NCBI GenBank assembly: GCA_019058445.1
Contig: JAHPZA010000005.1
Coordinates: 1 to 64,000 of the forward strand
Origin: Promethearchaeota archaeon
GTDB taxonomy: Archaea; Asgardarchaeota; Lokiarchaeia; Sigyniarchaeales; SOKP01
Length of the DNA: 64,000 bases
Reading direction: 5' to 3'
Position 1 is the first letter of the stretch, and every line of letters begins with the position of its first letter. The translations under genes and the position numbers were made by a program. Under the pieces are notes generated by a model that was given only the letters and a program-made list of their open reading frames with translations, did not search any database and was not told the DNA's origin. Positions 58,829 through 64,000 of the stretch are shown piece after piece.

Positions 58829-59974
58829 TTAATTAATAGAAATGGGGTACTTTCCATGTTTTAAAATCACTTTAAAGATTGTTGGGATCGAAGCTAACAT
58901 GTGCATAAAGGAGGGAAAACCTTCTGATATACCCATAAGAAAGTTATCTCCAGGAGCGGCATCCTTCAACATTTCCAATGTCTTTTTCTTTACTGCCTTT
59001 TGACCTTGAAGGCATACAGGTTCAGGGAAGTTAGCCCAAATTACTTTATCTTTCCATGACTCTTTAGCTTCATTAATGGGAAGATTTCCTACAGGAGGTG
59101 CCGTGAAACTCTCAATGGCATCAATTCTTGTTTTCGCAATAAGCTCCTTTAAAGCTTTTAACTCGCCATCCATATGTACAACATATAGTTTATCATGTTT
59201 ATGGAAGATATCTGCTACTTCATTATAGAAAGGCAGACTATATTTCTCGAAAAATTTTGGACTAGTAACTAGAGAAGTAACGTTATCAGGACCCCAAATT
59301 ACTTCACAAGGGGATTCTGCTGCAATTTTATAAACCTCCAGTTCTTTTTTATAAATAATTTTGTAAAGCTCATCAAATTCCTTTTGATGCATATAATAAT
59401 CTAAAGCCAATCTTTTCGGTCCCATAAGCATAATTAATGATTGAAGAGGAGATTTTGGAACAAAGGAGGGGACAATCCCAAAATCACCGATAAACATTTG
59501 AAATTCCTCAATTTCATCATAAAAAGGGCTATATTCAGTATCCTCTATAATATATTTTAATACTTCATAATCCTCAAGAGTTTTGAGGAAATATCCATCT
59601 TCTGGAAACCAAGGAAGGTTCGCAGAAAGGTCAAGACTTTCCATTTTTGCTTTTACTGAAAGTTTCCCTCTTGGAGTACTTAAACTTCCGGTTATATCGT
59701 GAGGGGTATTAAATGCTATCATAATATCTACCGGTGACCAAGAAGTTTTATTCCCATAATGATGGTTAATATCCATCTTAGTATTTGGACAAGAAACTTT
59801 ATGTGTCTGAACTGCCAAAGCAGCATGTAATCCAAGCCCTTTGTCTAATAGTTTTCTCCATGGTTGATAAAGAGCTAATCCAGCTAAATATTTTGTTTCC
59901 ACATAGATAGTAAATGGTATCATATCGGGAGGTTCTCGTCGAAGAACTGCCATTATTCTTTCTTTTGCATTCAA
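58829..59974 (-). CDS. Uroporphyrinogen decarboxylase-fold (corrinoid-type) methyltransferase 2
   Basis: A UroD-fold protein of 381 residues from TTG 59974. This start is supported by GAGGTGG eight bases upstream, by the family-typical N-A-K-E-R-I-M-A-V-L-R-x-E-P-P-D, and by a four-base overlap (TTGA) with the stop of the corrinoid gene. Another TTG at 59995 would lie inside that gene. The position of the zinc-type H-x-C is occupied by H-M-D-G, so the usual zinc cysteine is missing; a substitute ligand or another chemistry is implied. Translational coupling to the corrinoid protein indicates direct partnership in methyl transfer. Confidence 0.85.
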   Translation of the reverse strand: MNAKERIMAVLRREPPDMIPFTIYVETKYLAGLALYQPWRKLLDKGLGLHAALAVQTHKVSCPNTKMDINHHYGNKTSWSPVDIMIAFNTPHDITGSLSTPRGKLSVKAKMESLDLSANLPWFPEDGYFLKTLEDYEVLKYIIEDTEYSPFYDEIEEFQMFIGDFGIVPSFVPKSPLQSLIMLMGPKRLALDYYMHQKEFDELYKIIYKKELEVYKIAAESPCEVIWGPDNVTSLVTSPKFFEKYSLPFYNEVADIFHKHDKLYVVHMDGELKALKELIAKTRIDAIESFTAPPVGNLPINEAKESWKDKVIWANFPEPVCLQGQKAVKKKTLEMLKDAAPGDNFLMGISEGFPSFMHMLASIPTIFKVILKHGKYPISIN

Positions 59975-60618
59975 CTTTTTACCCACCTCATACAAATATT
60001 AACACCATCCATCGCATTTTTCGCATAAGCATCTGCTCCGATATCCTTTATAAACTCTTCAGTGACAGGAGCGCCACCAACAATAACTTTTACTTCTTTT
60101 CTTAGATTTGCCTCTACTAAAGCTTTCATTAAATTACCAACTTCAGGTAAAGTCATAGAGACTAAAGCGGATATGGCAACTATATCTGGATTTTCAGCGC
60201 GTATAGCTTCAATAAACCTTTCTGAAGACACATCAACACCTAAATCAATGACCTCAAAACCTTCTGCTTCTAAAAAAGTTATAACCACATTCTTTCCTAT
60301 ATCGTGTAGATCTCCTTTCCCTGTTCCGATTATAACTTTGGCAAGAGCATTTTTATCACCTTTTTCTTTAATTTGAGGTTCAAGTATTTTCATTGTCTCT
60401 TTTATAATTTCACCAGCCATGATAAGTTCAGGAATGAAGAATTCTTCAGCTTCAAATTTATCACTGATAATATTTGCTGCTTTTGCGATTCCTTCTTGAA
60501 TTATCTTATATGGATGCATTCCTTTAGCAATCGCATCTTCACATACTTTCTTGGCCATTTCAATATCCATCTCGATTACCGCTTTTATATACTGACTTAT
60601 ACTATTTTCTTCTGTCAT
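59971..60618 (-). CDS. Corrinoid (methylcobamide) binding protein
   Basis: A 215-residue corrinoid protein of MtaC/MtmC/MtbC type. An N-terminal helical cap (1-88) contains the E-x-x-F-I-P-E-L-I-M-A-G motif. The B12-binding Rossmann domain holds G-T-G-K-G-D-L-H-D-I-G-K-N, with His105 as the axial cobalt ligand, followed by G-F-E-V-I-D-L-G-V-D-V and V-G-G-A-P-V. It carries the methyl group between a methylated substrate and an acceptor. The UroD-type methyltransferase gene overlaps its stop by four bases. No reductive-activation (RamA) protein or MttB-type methyltransferase is in the window. Confidence 0.95.
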   Translation of the reverse strand: MTEENSISQYIKAVIEMDIEMAKKVCEDAIAKGMHPYKIIQEGIAKAANIISDKFEAEEFFIPELIMAGEIIKETMKILEPQIKEKGDKNALAKVIIGTGKGDLHDIGKNVVITFLEAEGFEVIDLGVDVSSERFIEAIRAENPDIVAISALVSMTLPEVGNLMKALVEANLRKEVKVIVGGAPVTEEFIKDIGADAYAKNAMDGVNICMRWVKS

Positions 60619-60733
60619 TTTAATACATTTCTTAATTTCAATTAAAATTGATTTATTTTTATTTGATATTAGTTTCTCATGCTAAAATTAAAATTTTAGA
60701 TTAAATAAAAAATATAAATTTTTATATACATAC

Positions 60734-60787
60734 ACTATAATTTTAATATAGTCAGAAAATACTATAATTTTAATATAGTCAGAAAAT
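60734..60787. repeat. Two tandem 27-bp units, each with an inverted repeat (candidate operator)
   Basis: Two identical 27-bp units (60734-60760 and 60761-60787) start with actataattttaatatagt. Within each, ACTATA and TATAGT form six-base inverted arms around seven A/T bases. They lie between the divergent corrinoid gene (starts 60618) and the proline-rich gene (starts 60850), 63 bases before the latter. Two identical dyads 27 bases apart look like a paired binding site for a dimeric regulator. TATA-like sequence also exists upstream (tataaatttttatata around 60712-60727). Confidence 0.7.
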
Positions 60788-60849
60788 ATACTAGTAAATA
60801 AATTTAGGATTAATCTATTTTTAAAAATATTAGAGGAATTGATTAAATA

Positions 60850-61623
60850 GTGGTTTCAAAGGAACAGAAGAAGTTAAATCGTGTGATGAATTTTCTAAAA
60901 AAAGGTTTATCCGGTTTAGCAGATGAGTTAGAAGGTACAATTAAAGGAATAAATGAATTCTTAGACTCCCTTCAAAAAGCTCAAAAAGATTTAAAGGGAG
61001 TCGAATCTGAAGAAGAAGTTGTTACTGTAAGCACTTCCTCTACGAAAATTGCTACTCCCAGTCCTGAGACTGCAAAAACTGCAGCTGCAAGTACGTTATT
61101 TAGTTTATTGAGCGGAACTGGAGGTGAAGCAGCTCCAGGCTCCGCACCAGTAGCAGCTGCTGCTTCAGGTGGACTTCCTAAAACGCCTTCAGGCGGTGGA
61201 CCTCCTAAAGCACCTTCAGGCGGTGGGCCTCCAAAGGCACCTCCAGGCGGTGGGCCTCCAAAGGCACCTTCAGGCGGTGGGCCTCCAAAGGCACCATCAG
61301 GCGGTGGGCCTCCAAAGGCACCATCAGGCGGTGGACCTCCAAAGGCACCATCAGGCGGTGGGCCTCCAAAGGCACCATCAAGTGGGTTACCTCCGGCTCC
61401 AAAACTTCCTCCTGCCCCTGGAACAGGCGCCCCTCCTACAGCACCAGGTGGCGTGAAACCGCCAGCTTTTGCAAAAAGAGCAGGACCTCCTGGAGCTCCA
61501 GGAGCACCCCCCGGTGGAGCAGCCCCAGCAGTAGCAGCTCAACCTGGCGGAGGTTTGAGTTCACTTAGAGATGAAATGTTGGATGAATTAAATCGTCTAA
61601 AGAAAATTATGCGTGGAGAATAA
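60850..61623 (+). CDS. Polyproline repeat protein with helical ends, candidate actin regulator
   Basis: A 257-residue protein with four parts. Residues 1-55 are a charged helix/coiled-coil-like segment (L-N-R-V-M-N-F-L-K-K-G). Residues 60-112 are an Ala/Ser/Thr-rich linker. Residues 113-175 are seven copies of a nine-residue unit P-S-G-G-G-P-P-K-A, followed by more P-P-A-P-type stretches to about 230. The end (237-257) is a charged amphipathic helix (S-S-L-R-D-E-M-L-D-E-L-N-R-L-K-K-I-M). Proline-rich segments of this kind are ligands for profilin or SH3/WW-like domains in eukaryotes. GTG at 60850 follows GAGGA thirteen bases upstream. The actin homologue starts 167 bases later on the same strand. 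A role in actin binding is inferred, not shown. Confidence 0.75.
   Translation: MVSKEQKKLNRVMNFLKKGLSGLADELEGTIKGINEFLDSLQKAQKDLKGVESEEEVVTVSTSSTKIATPSPETAKTAAASTLFSLLSGTGGEAAPGSAPVAAAASGGLPKTPSGGGPPKAPSGGGPPKAPPGGGPPKAPSGGGPPKAPSGGGPPKAPSGGGPPKAPSGGGPPKAPSSGLPPAPKLPPAPGTGAPPTAPGGVKPPAFAKRAGPPGAPGAPPGGAAPAVAAQPGGGLSSLRDEMLDELNRLKKIMRGE
61186..61374 (+). repeat. Seven tandem 27-bp coding repeats (nine residues each)
   Basis: The DNA repeats the 27-base unit cct-tca-ggc-ggt-ggg-cct-cca-aag-gca seven times (61186-61374) with few silent or single-base differences. Unit 3 has cct-cca (Pro-Pro) at the start. It encodes the proline/glycine part of the neighbouring protein. The local base composition is far richer in G and C than the rest of the window because of the Pro/Gly codons. 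Unit number can be expected to vary between strains. Confidence 0.95.
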
Positions 61624-61677
61624 GAGTTTTAACAAAACATTACTTTCTTTTCCTATATCTGTTCAATTTTATTGTTA

Positions 61678-61747
61678 CAATATATAAAGTATTTTAAATT
61701 CAATTTCTTTGTATAAAATTAAATAGAAAAATATGAATTATATAATC
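61678..61747 (+). promoter_or_regulatory. Candidate promoter region of the actin homologue
   Basis: Three TATA-like stretches (tatataaag at 61681-61689, tataaaa at 61712-61718 and ttatataat at 61738-61746) precede the ATG at 61791. The last is at the spacing expected for a short leader. The T-rich end after the proline-rich gene (61640-61670) could end its transcript, so the actin gene may also have its own promoter. Confidence 0.35.
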
Positions 61748-61790
61748 AAAGTACATTTTTATTTTAAATAGATTTAAGTGATTAAATTTT

Positions 61791-62909
61791 ATGGGTAATC
61801 TTACTGTTGTTTTAGATATTGGTCAATTTTCGTCTAAAGCGGGTTTCGCAGGTGAAGATTTCCCATCTCAGGTATTTTTTACCATTGTTGGTAAACCTAA
61901 ATATCATAATCTTGATGCGCAATATGGTGGAGGAGCCGAACAGGAAGTTTATGTAGGAGAGGAGATTCAATCTCTTGGACTTTATAAAATTACCTCACCA
62001 ATTAATAAAGGAAAAATAATTGATTGGAGTTATTTCGAAAAGATTTTGGACTATATTTTTTATAATTTAAGAGTTGATCATACTTTAGTAAACGTATTAT
62101 TTGCTATTCATCCATTGTTTCCTAAAAAAGATCTCCAAAAAATATTCGAATTGTTTTTAGAGCATTATCAATGTATGGGATTTTATCCTGTTTTAGACTC
62201 TTTATGTACTCTTTATTCTGGTGGATTTCAAACAGGATTAATTATAGAAATTGGAGATAGTAGTACAAGAATCGTACCTATTTATAATGGATATAAAATA
62301 GATCATGCAATTAAAATTTTAGAAATTGGTGGAAGAGCTCTTACCCGGTATATGGAAACTCTTTTAGGATCCATAGGGTTTGCTTCTGATTCATCAATAA
62401 GGAGAGAATTAGTTCGAGTTTTAAAAGAAAAAGCATGTTTTGTTTCTTTGGATTATAAGGAAGATCTGAAAAGAAGTGAAGAATATACCAAACAATATTC
62501 ATTACCCGATGGGGCGACTATTTCTTTATCCAAAGAAAGATTCATTCTTCCGGAAGCTCTATTCAATCCCTCCTTAATAAATTTAGAACATTATTCATTA
62601 CCAGAAGCAATAATGGATGTAATTGAATTATGTGATGTTGATATTAGGGCTGAATTGTTAAATAATATCTTTTTGTCAGGAGGTTCTTCTATGTTTCCAA
62701 ATCTTAAAAATAGAATATATCAGGAGCTTGAACTCTTGATGGCAAGAAAAAAAATAGACAATCAAGGTATAAAAATTATTGCCCCAAGAGAGAGAACTTT
62801 TTCGGTGTGGGTTGGAGGATCCATTTTATCGATGATCCCGGAATTTTCTGACAATTGGATCACTCGGGCGAAATATTATAAGGACGGCATTCCAGAAGAC
62901 TTTATATGA
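61791..62909 (+). CDS. Actin-family protein (divergent, Arp-like)
   Basis: A 372-residue protein that aligns with eukaryotic actin over its entire length. Matching parts include V-L-D-I-G-x-x-S-x-K-A-G-F-A-G-E-D at the start, Y-V-G-E-E near 52, V-P-I-Y-N-G-Y, Y-S-L-P-D-G, E-R-F-x-L-P-E-A-L-F-x-P-S, C-D-V-D-I-R, L-S-G-G-S-S-M-F-P (about 295-302), and V-W-V-G-G-S-I-L. Actin Asp11 corresponds to Asp9. The residues matching actin Gln137 and Asp154 are Asp136 and Glu153, and the phosphate loop has G-Q-F instead of G-S-G. ATP binding is likely; the hydrolysis rate may differ. The DNase-loop region contains a Gly-rich insert. GTGAT eight bases before ATG 61791. Confidence 0.93.
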   Translation: MGNLTVVLDIGQFSSKAGFAGEDFPSQVFFTIVGKPKYHNLDAQYGGGAEQEVYVGEEIQSLGLYKITSPINKGKIIDWSYFEKILDYIFYNLRVDHTLVNVLFAIHPLFPKKDLQKIFELFLEHYQCMGFYPVLDSLCTLYSGGFQTGLIIEIGDSSTRIVPIYNGYKIDHAIKILEIGGRALTRYMETLLGSIGFASDSSIRRELVRVLKEKACFVSLDYKEDLKRSEEYTKQYSLPDGATISLSKERFILPEALFNPSLINLEHYSLPEAIMDVIELCDVDIRAELLNNIFLSGGSSMFPNLKNRIYQELELLMARKKIDNQGIKIIAPRERTFSVWVGGSILSMIPEFSDNWITRAKYYKDGIPEDFI

Positions 62910-63032
62910 CTTAAACTCAGTAATATTGCACTTTATTTTGAAATCAGCTATTTTTAATGAGATGATATTGGGATATCACATTTTATTAAATAAAAAATGT
63001 TGATCTTATTCTTCACTATTAATTAAATTTTT

Positions 63033-63401
63033 TTGGTGTGTTATTTGGAAGAACTTCCTGAAAAAAGTTTCAATAAACAAAGTATGATGAGTAAATACGA
63101 TTTATTTAACAAAATCAAGGGAATTAATACTCCTGTAAAAAGCGATATTTTGATTGCTCTCTTGGATGGAGAATATCATTCTGAGACAGAATTAATCAGA
63201 TTAGCAAAAAAAAGGGGTACAAATTATCTTGGAGCAGTAACTTTAGGAACCATGGTCAATTCATTGAATCATTTATTAAAAAGTAATTATGTAGAGAAAC
63301 AATTTGTAAATGGTGAAATGAATTATAAAATCTCCGATAATTATGTAGGCCTTACGCGAGCAGCATATAATAACTGGCAGCATAAAGCATTTAAATATTA
63401 A
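63033..63401 (+). CDS. Winged-helix protein, paralogue 1
   Basis: A protein of up to 122 residues. Its core (about 33-115) reads as a winged helix: K-S-D-I-L-I-A-L-L-D-G, a recognition-like helix, V-N-S-L-N-H-L-L, then K-I-S-D-N-Y-V-G-L-T-R-A-A. The frame opens at TTG 63033 (next GTG 63036); ATGs at 63084 and 63087 are likelier starts because no ribosome site is seen upstream of the TTG, and would give about 105 residues. It lies 123 bases after the actin gene, and its closely similar paralogue follows five bases later. DNA binding is inferred. Confidence 0.6.
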   Translation: MVCYLEELPEKSFNKQSMMSKYDLFNKIKGINTPVKSDILIALLDGEYHSETELIRLAKKRGTNYLGAVTLGTMVNSLNHLLKSNYVEKQFVNGEMNYKISDNYVGLTRAAYNNWQHKAFKY

Positions 63402-63406
63402 GGGGA

Positions 63407-63775
63407 ATGATTTTGGATAAATTAGGAAAAGAATTTAATATTTCTACACTTATGAAAATCGTCTTTAAACCAGAATATTCCAATATGTTCAATAAGATCA
63501 CTAATATAAATGCTCCTGTAAAAAATGACATCCTAATAACTCTTTTAGATGGGAAATACCATTCTCAAACCGAAATTATAAGACTCATTAAAAAAAAACA
63601 TCAATATCTCGGTCCAATAACTCTTACGACCATGATAGAATCTTTGAATAGTCGCACAAAAAATAATTACTTAGTAAAAAAGATTGTAAATGGAAGAATT
63701 TACTATAAAATCTCTGATAATTATGTTGGCCTCACAAAGGCTGCTTTTACAAAATTCAGGTTTGCAAATATTTGA
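63407..63775 (+). CDS. Winged-helix protein, paralogue 2
   Basis: The paralogue of the preceding gene, with matching N-I-N-A-P-V-K-N-D-I-L-I-T-L-L-D-G-K-Y-H-S, an E-S-L-N core, and K-I-S-D-N-Y-V-G-L-T-K-A-A. The two share about half of their residues in the core by eye and probably arose by tandem duplication. ATG at 63407 stands only one base after AGGGGA, while the TTG at 63413 has AGGGG seven bases ahead and is the better start by spacing. Predicted DNA-binding winged-helix protein, or a structural homologue without that role. Confidence 0.6.
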   Translation: MILDKLGKEFNISTLMKIVFKPEYSNMFNKITNINAPVKNDILITLLDGKYHSQTEIIRLIKKKHQYLGPITLTTMIESLNSRTKNNYLVKKIVNGRIYYKISDNYVGLTKAAFTKFRFANI

Positions 63776-63777
63776 GA

Positions 63778-64000
63778 TTATCGCTTAACACATTTATTAT
63801 TTACTATTTTATAATTCTCACAGCTAGAGCAAAAGCCTTTTGTAGTCTTACTGCTTAGTCCTTCAGCCCAACACTTCGGGCACATATAATATGAAAATTT
63901 GTTGTTCCCCTTTTTTGTGGAAACCATAAAAATATTAAAATTACAGATTGAACAAGTAGAATTCAATAATTTCAACCGACCCCGTTTAGGTAATGGCAAA
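63778..64000 (-). CDS. topA: C-terminal zinc-finger end of a probable DNA topoisomerase I (5' part beyond the window)
   Basis: The minus-strand frame is open at the window edge, so only the last 73 codons are seen. They contain L-P-K-R-G-R-L-K-L-L-N, then C-S-I-C, M-C-P-K-C, F-C-S-S-C and a final single C, like the cysteine ribbons at the end of archaeal type IA topoisomerases. The zinc ribbons and the K-R-G-R-L-K-L start of the tail fit that family, but other zinc-ribbon proteins are possible. Stop is TAA at 63780-63778, convergent with the winged-helix pair. Confidence 0.5.
   Translation of the reverse strand, partial: LPLPKRGRLKLLNSTCSICNFNIFMVSTKKGNNKFSYYMCPKCWAEGLSSKTTKGFCSSCENYKIVNNKCVKR

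Noticed and set aside
61186..61374. 27-bp tandem repeats that could suggest a CRISPR-like array
   Set aside because: The units are directly adjacent with no spacers and encode in-frame P-S-G-G-G-P-P-K-A peptides, so they are coding repeats.
61169..61456. Other reading frames through the repeat region on both strands
   Set aside because: They are by-products of the same 27-bp repeat in the other frames and give low-complexity peptides without support.
61561..61620. A WH2 or thymosin-type actin-binding motif at the C-terminus of the proline-rich protein
   Set aside because: The R-L-K-K-I-M segment resembles the L-K-K part, but the linker and spacing of WH2 are missing. I keep only the general helix description.

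Overview
The window is AT-rich archaeal DNA that most resembles a mesophilic Asgard archaeon of the Lokiarchaeia type. Three observations support this. There are two TFIIB-type transcription factors. Several genes have eukaryote-like character: a true actin-family protein, a SET-domain protein, an HDAC-fold deacetylase, an LCMT-like and an ICMT-like methyltransferase. The metabolic set (tungsten aldehyde:ferredoxin oxidoreductase, LLM/F420-type oxidoreductase, corrinoid protein with UroD-type methyltransferases) is typical of anaerobic archaea. No rRNA, tRNA or CRISPR array was found. The taxonomic call is an inference from gene content.

Layout. Positions 1-390 hold a decayed IS607-type transposon: the tail of a serine recombinase and the start of a TnpB cut by the window edge, with a 38-bp tandem duplication at their junction. 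From 0.5 to 9 kb are single metabolic genes: threonine dehydratase, an HDAC-fold deacetylase, a GPH-type sugar transporter, a DUF362 protein, an LLM flavoenzyme whose apparent start is followed by an in-frame stop, and a nitronate monooxygenase. From 9.2 to 15 kb are two tandem P-type ATPases with unusual ion-site residues. From 15 to 20 kb are two TFB-type factors, an LCMT-like methyltransferase and a nitroreductase. From 20 to 26.6 kb is one giant surface protein with an internal membrane domain. It is followed by an aldehyde:ferredoxin oxidoreductase, endonuclease IV and a 2300-residue histidine kinase with about 15 PAS domains.

From 37 to 49 kb are a small SET protein and a sugar locus: a GH2 beta-galactosidase, a double-SIS isomerase, a PfkB kinase and a GH94-like phosphorylase. 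The phosphorylase lies downstream of a tight run of two MgtE-like half-transporters, a PhoU/TrkA-C regulator and a hexuloisomerase. From 49.6 to 57 kb are mostly membrane proteins, a HEAT-repeat protein and a phosphoribosyltransferase. From 57 to 60.6 kb are two UroD-type methyltransferases, one translationally coupled to a corrinoid protein.

The most interesting part is the right end (60.7-63.8 kb). A protein with an N-terminal helix, seven nine-residue GGGPPKA-type repeats and a C-terminal charged helix lies directly upstream of a divergent actin homologue, on the same strand. The promoter region of the proline-rich gene carries a tandem pair of 27-bp units, each with an inverted repeat. 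Two paralogous winged-helix proteins follow, and the window ends in the C-terminal zinc region of what is probably DNA topoisomerase I. I propose the proline-rich/actin pair as a candidate Asgard cytoskeleton module.
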